From Oscillospiraceae bacterium (GTDB lineage: Bacteria; Bacillota; Clostridia; Oscillospirales; CAG-272), in contig SVQK01000026.1 of assembly GCA_015065385.1 (NCBI GenBank), forward strand, positions 1-49,590: a stretch of DNA of 49,590 nucleotides. Direction: 5' to 3'. Numbering within the stretch: position 1 is the stretch's first letter; each line of letters begins with the position of its first letter. The notes beneath the pieces were generated by a model, which searched no databases, was not told where the DNA came from, and saw nothing but the letters and a program-made list of their open reading frames with translations. This document shows positions 24,306 through 32,394 of this stretch, in pieces. The position numbers and the translations under genes were made by a program.

Positions 24306-25664
24306 TTATAGCTTCAGCCCGAGCGAGATCAGTTCGTCCTTGACCTCCCGGTACATGGCGAGCCAGAAGTCCCGCGGTTCTCCGCCCTCGCCGTACACCG
24401 CGTCAAAGGGAAGCCCCTCGTTTCCCTGTGCGAAGACATGTTCGTACTCGCCGAGCAGGTGCCGGATGATCGGTTCCGCTTCCGTTCGGGTCATACCCTG
24501 AGCAGCCGCGGCCTTTCCGACCTCTCCCATCAGACGCGCCTCGAGGCCGGAGCAGTTCGGCTTCAGTCCGTCGCAGGATCCGACGCCCTCGAGATGACCG
24601 CCGGAGACCGTGATTGCCAGCGCGTTTGCCGCGACTTCCCGGAGCAGTTCTTTCGTGCCCGCGCCGCTCTTCGGGTAAATATCGCAGACAATGACAGCGG
24701 GAGCGGCGGCGTCGAAGGCTTGACAGACCGTGCTCGACAGCCACATGCACTCCGGCGTGGAGGTGGCGATATGCTTGATGTGGATCGGGTGGCAGAGGTG
24801 GTAGTCCGCCCGCCCGATCAGGGAGTCGGCGAGAAGCGACGCGATCATGCAGACCGCCGCGCCTTCCGGACCTCCCGCAAGTCCTCCGACCATGACGCAG
24901 GCGAGGGAGGCGTTGAGCAAGGGCGTGTCCATGGCGTTGGCGACCCGGATCAGATTGTCGTCCGTGATGATCAGCTCGTTGTTCAAAGCGATCAGGTGCG
25001 CGTCGCCGGGCTGAAACCCTCCAGGAGCCATTGCCGCCAGATCCCCGATCTCGGAGACGCTGCTTTCCGCCGCCAGCCGTCCGATACCGGGGCGACCAAC
25101 CTTCGCGCAGATCTCGTTCAGGTATTTCATCTCCCGTCTCAGGGCGATCACCTCGGACGGGGAGGCGCGTACCACGTCAAATCCGTCCACCTCGACAATG
25201 GAGCCGCAGGTCACCATATCGACGACCGGTTCCTTCGCCCACGAGGTCACCGTCTTCCGAAACAGCTCCTCCGTCATGGGACAGCCAGGATTGCCCGCCA
25301 CAACGCCCGGGAGCATATCCGAGTCCGGTTTCCGCGGGACAAAGGTATAGGCGTCCTCCCCGCGTCCGACGGTCACGGCTTTCGGCATGTTCCACGCGGC
25401 CTCGAGGATCTCCTCGCGCGTGAATCGGATCACCCGTCCCGTGGACTGATTGTACACGCCCGAGCGGAGCAAAAGCTCCACGGCGGCGTCGAAAAAGGCG
25501 CGTGCCTCTTCCCGGTCATGCAGAAGCGGAGCGTCCCCGTCCCGCTCAAGTTCGAATTCGTCCACGACCTCCATGACGGGCACGACCACATGATCCATAT
25601 CCCAGTCATCCTTGGAGACCGCTTCGCCGGTATAGCTCCGGCTGACAAGTTCCAGAAAATGCAT
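24306..25664 (-). CDS. MtmB-family methyltransferase homologue without pyrrolysine
   Basis: 452 residues, close to monomethylamine methyltransferase MtmB (about 458). The match runs the whole length: SKDDWDMDHVVVPVMEVVDEF at the start, LLLRSGVYNQSTGRVIRFTREEI, GRPGIGRLAAESSVSEIGDL, VGGLAGGPEG, GLEARLMGEV and the end ELISLGLKL. In MtmB the amber-encoded pyrrolysine (O202) lies in the stretch GVOGPETS; here the same place is GRLAAESS, with Leu197 coded CTG at 25074-25076, so no amber codon is used. By eye the two active-site Glu (E229, E259 in MtmB) are also replaced by Leu. The enzyme therefore cannot use the known pyrrolysine chemistry and its substrate is unknown. No corrinoid protein or activator gene is in the window. 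Start at 25664 has AGGGGGA upstream. Confidence 0.8.
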   Translation of the reverse strand: MHFLELVSRSYTGEAVSKDDWDMDHVVVPVMEVVDEFELERDGDAPLLHDREEARAFFDAAVELLLRSGVYNQSTGRVIRFTREEILEAAWNMPKAVTVGRGEDAYTFVPRKPDSDMLPGVVAGNPGCPMTEELFRKTVTSWAKEPVVDMVTCGSIVEVDGFDVVRASPSEVIALRREMKYLNEICAKVGRPGIGRLAAESSVSEIGDLAAMAPGGFQPGDAHLIALNNELIITDDNLIRVANAMDTPLLNASLACVMVGGLAGGPEGAAVCMIASLLADSLIGRADYHLCHPIHIKHIATSTPECMWLSSTVCQAFDAAAPAVIVCDIYPKSGAGTKELLREVAANALAITVSGGHLEGVGSCDGLKPNCSGLEARLMGEVGKAAAAQGMTRTEAEPIIRHLLGEYEHVFAQGNEGLPFDAVYGEGGEPRDFWLAMYREVKDELISLGLKL

Positions 25665-25715
25665 TTTCTTCCCCCTTTGCAGCAGCATGAATCGGGCTAT
25701 TTATTGTTGAAACTC

Positions 25716-25735
25716 CCGATATCCTATTATATCGG
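25716..25735. promoter_or_regulatory. Inverted-repeat operator over the -10 box of the MtmB-family gene
   Basis: CCGATAT (25716-25722), 6-base spacer, ATATCGG (25729-25735). The repeat is perfect and overlaps the TATAAT of the promoter, as expected for a repressor site. No regulator gene is next to it; the nearest XRE gene is 8 kb away. Confidence 0.6.
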
Positions 25736-25754
25736 ATTTTGATATGCCCGTCAA
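25726..25754 (-). promoter_or_regulatory. Promoter of the MtmB-family gene and permease
   Basis: Reverse strand: -35 TTGACG (25749-25754), 17-base spacer, perfect -10 TATAAT (25726-25731). Confidence 0.8.
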
Positions 25755-25790
25755 TAGGAATCGGAACAATTATATGAGTTTATCAACAAA

Positions 25791-25822
25791 ATGAAAAGAT
25801 CCCCCCGGGATGGGAGGGATCT
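25791..25822 (-). terminator. Terminator of solute-binding protein 2
   Basis: AGATCCC (25797-25803) pairs with GGGATCT (25816-25822). On the reverse strand TTTTCATTTT follows. Confidence 0.7.
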
Positions 25823-25826
25823 ATCG

Positions 25827-27329
25827 TCATTCGGCGGCCCGGTACAGCTCTACCAGTTTATTGAGACTCTTTTCGAGGGATTTTTCCCGTCCGGCCCACG
25901 CGGAGGCGAAGTCATAGCTCCCCTCCGTGATGATCTCCCGGATCATGTGAACGCAGTCGTTCAGCGAATTGGAGTGGAGCAGGACAAAGTCGAAGGAGAC
26001 GCCGCGTTTGGTGATGTCGAGCATTTCCGCGGCAATGGGATCCCGGGCGAATTTCTGCTTCAGAAGCGTTTCGTAATACACCTCCGTCACAGAGCGGTAG
26101 CTCTCCGCGAAGAAGGCTTCCAGAAACGCCCCGGTCATCTCCCAGTGTTTGTCGTTGGTCACCGGCACGCAGAAGACCGTCATGCCGTCGTGTACGCAGG
26201 TCTTGTATTCGGTCTGTGCCTCGTCATACTTCGGGCAGGGAATGATGGCGTAGTCGGATTCCATGTCCCGGAGCATTTCCGCGGTGGCCGCCTGCTTCTG
26301 CATGAACATCATCCGGTCCTCGGGGAACTGAACGGCGACGGCGTTCATCCGTCCGTTCTCAAAGGTCGCGGCGTAGGCTCCCTTGTTCTCGTACAGAAGG
26401 CGGTAGAGCCGCTCCACGAAATTGGCGGTGTGTTCGTTGTTGACAGAGAACTGCGGATTCCCGTCCGCGTCGGTTTCCGACCAGTTGATATCGGCCGCGG
26501 TGACCATGAAGTCGAGGGCGGCGTAGGTCTGGGAGGAATAGCCGTAAACGTCGTCCATGTCGCGCTTGCCGTTGCCGTTTTTGTCCTCGTAGACCTGTTC
26601 GGCCATGGAGGAGAGCTTGTCCAGCGTCCAGCCTCCGTCCAGAACCAGCTGATACAGATCCGGGATCTGGCCGATGTACAGCTCGTACAGCGGGTAGTCC
26701 ACGAACATGACGCCCATCTGATAGAGCATGGAGATCGCGCCGTCGCCCGAGAGGAAGAACCGCTTGTCCCCGACCGTCGCGGCCTCCACGAAGCTCTTTG
26801 CCCACCACGGTTTCGACGTGTCCACATAGTCGATGCGGAAGAGATTCCGCAAGATCCCCTCCGTGGCCATCGTCATGGCGTAGTACCGGTAACCGCCGCA
26901 CAGATCGAATTCGTCGGATGCGGACGAAACCGAATGGCGGAGCGTTTCCTGCTGATCCGAAGACGATGTGGGGACGATTTTCAGATTGAGCCGGTCCTGC
27001 ACCAGCGCGTTGCGGGCGAAAATGGCGGAATTGAGGATCTCTCCGTCATCCTCCTCCACATAGATTTCCTTGGTGGTGATGTCCCAGTCGCAGTGAAGGA
27101 TCCGCATGGACTCCCCCTTGAAATCGAGACCGTCCGGAAGCTCGTCCGGAACCTCATATTTGGAGAGAACGGGGTCTTCCTCCGTCTCTGGCGCGGGAAT
27201 CTCGGCAGATACGGCATTCTCGGCAGACGCGGAACCGCTGTCGGACGGAGGCGAGGAGTCCTGACGGCAGGCTGCCAGCAGAGGAAGGAGCGTCAGAACG
27301 GACAATGCGGCGGATACGATGCGTTTCAT
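25827..27329 (-). CDS. Family 1 extracellular solute-binding lipoprotein (paralogue 2)
   Basis: 500 residues. Signal peptide MKRIVSAALSVLTLLPLLAAC with a clear lipobox (LAAC, Cys21), then a Ser/Pro/Glu linker. The body shows SMRILHCDWDITT, KPWWAKSFVEAATVGDKRFFLSGDG, the Ca-binding-like DKNGNGKRDMDDVYG, AIIPCPKYDEAQT and TVFCVPVTND. These proteins deliver sugars or oligosaccharides to ABC importers, but no permease or ATPase gene is adjacent to this or its two paralogues. ATG 27329 has AGGAGG 7 bases ahead. Its promoter faces that of paralogue 3 across a 332-base divergent region. Unlike paralogue 1 it is intact. Confidence 0.9.
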   Translation of the reverse strand: MKRIVSAALSVLTLLPLLAACRQDSSPPSDSGSASAENAVSAEIPAPETEEDPVLSKYEVPDELPDGLDFKGESMRILHCDWDITTKEIYVEEDDGEILNSAIFARNALVQDRLNLKIVPTSSSDQQETLRHSVSSASDEFDLCGGYRYYAMTMATEGILRNLFRIDYVDTSKPWWAKSFVEAATVGDKRFFLSGDGAISMLYQMGVMFVDYPLYELYIGQIPDLYQLVLDGGWTLDKLSSMAEQVYEDKNGNGKRDMDDVYGYSSQTYAALDFMVTAADINWSETDADGNPQFSVNNEHTANFVERLYRLLYENKGAYAATFENGRMNAVAVQFPEDRMMFMQKQAATAEMLRDMESDYAIIPCPKYDEAQTEYKTCVHDGMTVFCVPVTNDKHWEMTGAFLEAFFAESYRSVTEVYYETLLKQKFARDPIAAEMLDITKRGVSFDFVLLHSNSLNDCVHMIREIITEGSYDFASAWAGREKSLEKSLNKLVELYRAAE

Positions 27330-27501
27330 ACAGATTCCTCCTGTTCCAAAGATGATCAAACCATGAGGACGGCGAGCGGAGCGCTCCGTTTTGGCGCGCA
27401 AGAGACTTTTTGGAGATCGCCCGGTTCTGCTGCCCTGTGAAGACGGCGCCTGAGCGGGAGGGGGAGAGACGTTCTGACCCGATCCTGCTGATACCGTCCT
27501 G

Positions 27502-27531
27502 ATTATATCACGAAGAGACAGGGGCGGTCAA
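27502..27531 (-). promoter_or_regulatory. Promoter of solute-binding protein 2
   Basis: Reverse strand: -35 TTGACC (27526-27531), 18-base spacer, perfect -10 TATAAT (27502-27507). The leader is about 170 bases. Confidence 0.7.
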
Positions 27532-27587
27532 GTGAAAACCTCCGGTTTTTGCGCTTGTTTTTCGCCTTCCCTCGTTTCGGAATCGGC

Positions 27588-27616
27588 TTGACAAAAAAGG
27601 ATGACTCTGCTATACT
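27588..27616 (+). promoter_or_regulatory. Promoter of solute-binding protein 3
   Basis: TTGACA (27588-27593), 17-base spacer, TATACT (27611-27616). Confidence 0.8.
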
Positions 27617-27661
27617 CTTCGAGAAGGACAGTCCATATCCTTGATTATGGAGGAATTTCCC

Positions 27662-29152
27662 ATGCAAAAAACGATCCGCATTTTGTCAGGTCTGCTTGCC
27701 GCGAACCTGCTTCTCGCCGCGGGCTGCTCCGCGCCGGATCCGGAGCCCGAAGCCGCCCCCGCCTATACGCCTGCCGAAACCGAAGCATCCGAAGAATCCG
27801 TTCCGGAAACTGCGCCCGAGGAGACCCGTCCTCCGCTCGAGCTGCCCGAGGCGGACTTCGGAGGCGCGCCCTTCCGCATCTCCTGCTTCGACGGGACCAA
27901 CTCCGTCCCGACCATCCAGCCGGAGGAGCTGACCGGGGAGGCCGTGAACGACGCGATCTACAACCGCAATACCATGCTGTCGGAGAAGTATAACTTCGTG
28001 TTCGAAGCCGTTCCGTACGGTACGGACTACTCCGCGCATTCAAGGGAAATCACGGCGATGGTTCACGCGGGAGACGACGCCTACGAAATGATCTACGGCC
28101 ATGTGGTCGGGACCTGCAACAACGCCATCCTCGGCAACTATATGAACCTTTACGATCTGCCCTACCTCAATTTCACAGCGCCGTGGTGGCCCGCCCAGTC
28201 CGTGGACGAGATGACGATCTACGGGAAAATGTTCACCATCACGGGAAGCGCGACCTACAGCCAGCTCGCTGCCGCGAAGGTCGTTTTCTTCAACAAGGAT
28301 CTGTCCGCGCAGTTCGGCCTTGACGATCCGTACGAGCTCGTGCGGAACGGGGAGTGGACGATCGACGCGCTGATCGACCGGACGAAGAACATCTATCAGG
28401 ATCTGAACGGTGACGGAAACCGCGATCCGGACGACCTCTACGGCTACGGCACCCACCCCATGCAGAACGGATTCTTCGTCTCGACCGACACGCCCATCCT
28501 TTCCCGCACGGAGGACGGCGGAAAGGAGATCTCCGTCATGACCGACCGGACCGTCGCGCTGGTCGAAAAGCTCTACAGCTGGTATTATGAATCCGGCAGC
28601 GTGTATCTGAAATCCTCCGTGGCCGATCCGAACGGATACGCCGAGCGGTTTGCGACGGGTCACACCGTCTATTCCTTCGGTCATATCACGCACGCGCCCG
28701 CCTACTACCGCGATTCGGAGATTTCCTACGGGATCCTGCCTCAGCCGAAATACGATACCGCGCAGGAAAAATACATCGCGTTTGCCTGCCCGAGCCTGTT
28801 CAGCGTTCCGATCACCTGCCAGAATACGGAGCTGGCCGGATTTGTATTCGAGGCGATGACCTTTTACGGTTACTTCGACATCATCCCGGTCTACTATGAA
28901 ACCACCCTGAAGGGCAAGATCGCGGACGCGCCGGACGACGTGGAGATGCTGGAGATCGTGAACGACGCGCTGACCGTCTCCTTTGCCTACTGCTACGACA
29001 ACTGGGAGGGATTCGCGCACTTCTTGAGCGGTACCGTCATGAACTTCACGGATACCGGAGGAAACAAGGACGTGGCAAGCGTCTTTGCAAAGAGAAACAA
29101 GATCGCGCAGAAGAGACTGGACCGCTGCCTGAAAGCATTTCAGGGAGAGTAA
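27662..29152 (+). CDS. Family 1 extracellular solute-binding lipoprotein (paralogue 3)
   Basis: 496 residues. Signal peptide MQKTIRILSGLLAANLLLAAGC (lipobox AAGC, Cys22), then an acidic Pro-rich linker. Body landmarks are GAPFRISCFDGTNSV, TAPWWPAQSVDEMTIYGKMFTITG, DLNGDGNRDPDDLYGYGTHP (Ca-binding-like), ILPQPKYDTAQEKYIAF and FSVPITCQN, aligning with paralogues 1 and 2. Start at ATG 27662 has GGAGG with 7 bases to the start. It is a single-gene unit with promoter and terminator. Three such lipoproteins within 8 kb without a transporter suggests that they share one ABC system encoded elsewhere, or have another binding role. Confidence 0.9.
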   Translation: MQKTIRILSGLLAANLLLAAGCSAPDPEPEAAPAYTPAETEASEESVPETAPEETRPPLELPEADFGGAPFRISCFDGTNSVPTIQPEELTGEAVNDAIYNRNTMLSEKYNFVFEAVPYGTDYSAHSREITAMVHAGDDAYEMIYGHVVGTCNNAILGNYMNLYDLPYLNFTAPWWPAQSVDEMTIYGKMFTITGSATYSQLAAAKVVFFNKDLSAQFGLDDPYELVRNGEWTIDALIDRTKNIYQDLNGDGNRDPDDLYGYGTHPMQNGFFVSTDTPILSRTEDGGKEISVMTDRTVALVEKLYSWYYESGSVYLKSSVADPNGYAERFATGHTVYSFGHITHAPAYYRDSEISYGILPQPKYDTAQEKYIAFACPSLFSVPITCQNTELAGFVFEAMTFYGYFDIIPVYYETTLKGKIADAPDDVEMLEIVNDALTVSFAYCYDNWEGFAHFLSGTVMNFTDTGGNKDVASVFAKRNKIAQKRLDRCLKAFQGE

Positions 29153-29206
29153 GAGACTATTCCCGAAATGGACCGGCGCTTCATGGCTCTGACCTCGTAA
29201 AAACGC

Positions 29207-29240
29207 ACCGGACGCCCGTTTTCGGAACGTCCGGTTTTTT
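29207..29240 (+). terminator. Terminator of solute-binding protein 3
   Basis: ACCGGACG (29207-29214) pairs with CGTCCGGT (29228-29235), followed by TTTTTT. Confidence 0.85.
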
Positions 29241-29254
29241 GCATATGAGGAAAG

Positions 29255-30292
29255 TCAGCGTTCTTCACTCGTCCAGACATAACCGTCCTGATCGATGTGC
29301 CAGAGACCGCCCTTCCATTCCGCCGTCCCTTCAAACAGGCTGGGCGTGACATAGGCCCGGACCCCGTACCGCTCGGCCTCGTCTCCGAGAAGCGCTGCGG
29401 CGTCTTCGGTGAAGCGTCCGTTCTTGCAGGCAAAGGCATGTTCCCGGTAGTACAGGCGGCGGAGAACCAGCTTCACCGCGTCCTCTTCCGGAAGGGGATA
29501 GTCTTCTCCGTCTTCCGTGAAAATCAGATAACCCCACATTTCGGGCATGTGCGCGTCGATCACGCCGGTCGGAGCCCAGAGCCAGTTGTGCTCCGGCAGA
29601 GGCTTTCCGTCCGGTCCGTTTCTCTTGATATACTTGCCGTCCTTAACATCCACGTCCCATTCCACCCGGGAGAAATCCATGCGCCAGATCTCACCGGGGA
29701 GAGGCTCCAGACGTCCGACGCGGCAGGTGTCCTTCGCGCATTCCCGGAAGGAGTACCACGGAAGCTTGATTTCGATGGACCAGAACCGGTTGTCCGCCGA
29801 TGGATCGTTCAGTTTCCCCGAAATCTTCACCGCGCTCTCCAGTCCCCGGACGTCCCACGAGATGATGCGGCGGACGAGATCCCGCTGGGGCCGTTCCATA
29901 TAGAGATCCCAGACGGTGTTGCGCGCGTTGAACTCGATTTCGTAGTACCGGTGGCTCGAATCCTGCGGCGCGAGGAAGACTTCAAAATCGTTGTCCTGAA
30001 AGATCACGTCGTCCCGCTCGGTCACGTTCGCCCAGATCTGATCGTCCGTCAGCTCCGCCCCGATGTACAGAGCCTCGTTGTTCCAGAGGACCTTGACGCG
30101 GGTGGGTTTCCACGGCTTCGGTTTTGAGTCGCCCTCGATATCGTGAAAATCGGAGAGCCATTCGCCCGGCTGCCAGAACGGTTTCGTGAGATCGCCGTCC
30201 AGCGGTCCCGGCGTTCCTTCTGCCCGGTGCGCGCGGCAGACGGGGGGATTGCATGGAATGATCGGTTCGTGTACGCGATAGTTTCCTTTCAT
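29255..30292 (-). CDS. CBM9-like carbohydrate-binding protein
   Basis: 345 residues. The N-terminal 230 read as a family 9 carbohydrate-binding-type beta-sandwich: DGDLTKPFWQPGEWLSDF (residue 35 region), TRVKVLWNNEALYIGAELTDDQIWA, NDFEVFLAPQDSSHRYYEIEFNARNTVWDL and WSIEIKLPW. These phrases are typical of the CBM9-like (DUF1083-type) module that occurs alone in clostridial sugar loci. The remaining third (ending VWTSEER) is less defined. No signal peptide is visible, so it is probably cytosolic and a regulator-like or enzyme-associated protein rather than a secreted binder. ATG 30292 follows GAGGTG; the GTG at 30301 has no spacing for a ribosome site. Divergent from the CE15-like esterase. Confidence 0.7.
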   Translation of the reverse strand: MKGNYRVHEPIIPCNPPVCRAHRAEGTPGPLDGDLTKPFWQPGEWLSDFHDIEGDSKPKPWKPTRVKVLWNNEALYIGAELTDDQIWANVTERDDVIFQDNDFEVFLAPQDSSHRYYEIEFNARNTVWDLYMERPQRDLVRRIISWDVRGLESAVKISGKLNDPSADNRFWSIEIKLPWYSFRECAKDTCRVGRLEPLPGEIWRMDFSRVEWDVDVKDGKYIKRNGPDGKPLPEHNWLWAPTGVIDAHMPEMWGYLIFTEDGEDYPLPEEDAVKLVLRRLYYREHAFACKNGRFTEDAAALLGDEAERYGVRAYVTPSLFEGTAEWKGGLWHIDQDGYVWTSEER

Positions 30293-30363
30293 GGAAGTCA
30301 CCTCACAGATTGCTGATTGTCCGTCAAGCGGGGCATCGGATGACGGCGCTTTTGTCCGGATCC

Positions 30364-30392
30364 ATTGTAGCAGAAACGCGCGTCAATTGCAA
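30364..30392 (-). promoter_or_regulatory. Promoter of the CBM9-like gene
   Basis: Reverse strand: -35 TTGCAA (30387-30392), 17-base spacer, -10 TACAAT (30364-30369). Confidence 0.6.
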
Positions 30393-30435
30393 GACTGCGG
30401 GAGAAAAGTCCGACTGCGTTTTTCCGCCCATCCGC

Positions 30436-30464
30436 TTGCGCTTTGTCTGTCGTTCTGTTATAAT
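30436..30464 (+). promoter_or_regulatory. Promoter of the CE15-like gene
   Basis: TTGCGC (30436-30441), 17-base spacer, perfect TATAAT (30459-30464). Confidence 0.7.
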
Positions 30465-30492
30465 GGCAGATGGAAACGGAGGTTGATTGCGT

Positions 30493-31626
30493 ATGAAAAT
30501 CACAAAATACGAAGTCCTCGGAAAACTGCCCGATCCCTTTCTCTTCAACGACGGACGCCGGGTGAAGACCTTGTCCGACTGGGAGGAGAAGCGGAAGGAG
30601 CTTTTCGATCCCTGCGTCGGGCTCCAGTACGGGGGAATGCCGCCCGAGCCGGAGTTTCTCGAGATCGATCCTCTCTGCGTTCCGAATACCGTCGGACGGA
30701 TGAACATCTGGCGGATCCGGACCGGAACCCGCGAAAAGCCCGTATCGTGGACGGTCTACGCCCACAAGCCCGCCGGACAGGGGCCGTGGCCCGTGGTGAT
30801 CGACGGGGATCTCTGCTACGGCTGCATGCAGGATCCGGAGATCGCGGAGCAGTTCACCTCGCGCGAGATCATGCTGGTGAAGTTCAACCGGGACGAGATC
30901 GTGCCGGACACCCGGAATCCGAAGCGGACGGACAACCTCTACGGGACGTATCCCGATCTCACGTTCAGCGCGCTGGCCGCATGGGCCTGGGGGTACAGCC
31001 GGACGCTCGACGCCATGTTTGAGTTGGGGATCGCCGATCCTTCCTCCGTCACCTTCACCGGACTGTCTCGGGGAGGGAAGTCCGCGCTCTTGGCAGGAGC
31101 AGTTGACGAGCGCGCAACCATCGTCTGCCCCGAGGCAACCTGCGCGGGGAGCGGGAGCTGCTACCGGATCCACATGGAGGCGGAAACCTCGGACGGACGG
31201 ATACAGACGAGCGAGACACTCAAAAACATCGTCAACAGCTTCCCGGACTGGTTCGGACCGGGCCTCAAAGCCTACGAGGACGACGAAGCGGCCCTTCCGT
31301 TCGATTCCCACATGCTCAAGGCGATGGTCGCGCCGCGGGTCCTCTTCGACTGCGAGGCGGAGGACGATATCTGGGCCGGGCCTGTGAACACATGGATGAC
31401 CGATATCGCCGCGCGTGAGGTCTGGAAGCTGTACGGAAAAGAGGAAAACGTCCTCTGGTACTGGAGGCGGGGCGGTCACGCGCATCTGCCCGAGGATTTC
31501 GACATGCTGATTCAGGTGATCGAGCGGGAGAAGTACGGCACGCCCTTGAGATCGGAGAAGTTCATGAAGACGCCGTTCCCGGAGCCGGAGCCGATCTTTG
31601 ACTGGCGGTGTCCGGAGCGCGAGTAG
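30493..31626 (+). CDS. CE15-like alpha/beta hydrolase (glucuronoyl esterase family)
   Basis: 377 residues. The nucleophile elbow is GLSRGGKSALLAGAVDERATIVCPEATCAGSGSCYRIH, close to the GCSRNGK pattern and trailing segment of CE15 glucuronoyl esterases, which cut ester links between glucuronoxylan and lignin alcohols. The catalytic Ser is in GLSRGG, the acid is probably in the CEAEDD region, and the His is in GGHAHLPEDF near the end. No signal peptide. CE15 enzymes are usually secreted, so the missing signal suggests action on imported fragments or a different ester. ATG 30493 has GGAGG 10 bases upstream. Divergent from the CBM9-like gene, with about 200 bases between the starts holding both promoters. 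Confidence 0.75.
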   Translation: MKITKYEVLGKLPDPFLFNDGRRVKTLSDWEEKRKELFDPCVGLQYGGMPPEPEFLEIDPLCVPNTVGRMNIWRIRTGTREKPVSWTVYAHKPAGQGPWPVVIDGDLCYGCMQDPEIAEQFTSREIMLVKFNRDEIVPDTRNPKRTDNLYGTYPDLTFSALAAWAWGYSRTLDAMFELGIADPSSVTFTGLSRGGKSALLAGAVDERATIVCPEATCAGSGSCYRIHMEAETSDGRIQTSETLKNIVNSFPDWFGPGLKAYEDDEAALPFDSHMLKAMVAPRVLFDCEAEDDIWAGPVNTWMTDIAAREVWKLYGKEENVLWYWRRGGHAHLPEDFDMLIQVIEREKYGTPLRSEKFMKTPFPEPEPIFDWRCPERE

Positions 31627-31758
31627 GACTCTTCACAATTTCTCCCGCCGCAGCAGACAGAATCAAACGGAGCTGTTCCTCGGATTCCGGTCGGGGGAGC
31701 AGCTTTTTCAACAGATCCGCTTTTTTGAGAAATCTGTTTCATTTTTTTCCCCTGAGGC

Positions 31759-31786
31759 GCAACCGCATCCTTTCTTTTACGGGATA
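31759..31786 (+). promoter_or_regulatory. Possible ECF-type promoter ahead of the sigma factor gene
   Basis: GCAACC (31759-31764) and GGATAT (from 31782) are spaced about as in ECF promoters, where an AAC motif is typical of the -35. This would allow autoregulation. The match is weak and no TTGACA-like box lies here. Confidence 0.3.
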
Positions 31787-31833
31787 TAGAGTGAAGGCGC
31801 AGAAAAATCCAACGCACGAAAGGAGGTGCGGCC

Positions 31834-32394
31834 GTGGAGGATGAGAAAATCGTCGCTCTGTACTGGCAGCGCAGCGAGGACGCGATCCGGGAGACCGCGA
31901 AGAAATACGAGGCGTACCTGACGAAGATCGCCCGCAACGTCCTGTTCGACCGGGAAGACAGCGAGGAATGCGTCAACGACACCTATCTCGCCGCATGGAA
32001 CTCGATGCCGGAGCACAGGCCGGGCGTTTTGTCCACCTATCTCGGAAAAATCACCCGTCAGATTTCCATCGATTTGTTCCGGAAACGAAACAGCGCGAAG
32101 CGGCGGGCGTCGGAATATGCGCTGTCGCTTGCCGAGCTGGAAGACACCTTTCCGGACGGTGAAACGCCAGAGCAGGCGCTGGACGCAAAACTGCTCGACG
32201 CGGCGATCGGCGGCTTTGTCCGCTCGCTTCCGGAAGAGGCCCGCCGGGTCTTTATCGGACGGTACTATTTTTTCGATTCCGTCAAAACGGTTGCAGGGTA
32301 CTGCGGCATCAGCGAAGCGAAGACCAAGAGCATTCTGTTCCGCGCGCGACTGAAACTGAGGGAACATCTAGAAAAGGAGGGATTTACCCTATGA
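31834..32394 (+). CDS. ECF-family RNA polymerase sigma factor
   Basis: 186 residues with the two-domain plan of extracytoplasmic-function sigma factors. Sigma region 2 covers about 20-90: YLTKIARNVLFDREDSEECVNDTYLAAW, then RPGVLSTYLGKITRQISIDLFRKR. Sigma region 4 is near the end: LPEEARRVFIGRYYFFDSVKTVAGYCGISEAKTKSILFRARLKLREHL. The start is GTG 31834 with AGGAGG 7 bases before. The downstream gene overlaps by 4 bases (ATGA), typical of a sigma and anti-sigma pair. Confidence 0.92.
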   Translation: MEDEKIVALYWQRSEDAIRETAKKYEAYLTKIARNVLFDREDSEECVNDTYLAAWNSMPEHRPGVLSTYLGKITRQISIDLFRKRNSAKRRASEYALSLAELEDTFPDGETPEQALDAKLLDAAIGGFVRSLPEEARRVFIGRYYFFDSVKTVAGYCGISEAKTKSILFRARLKLREHLEKEGFTL

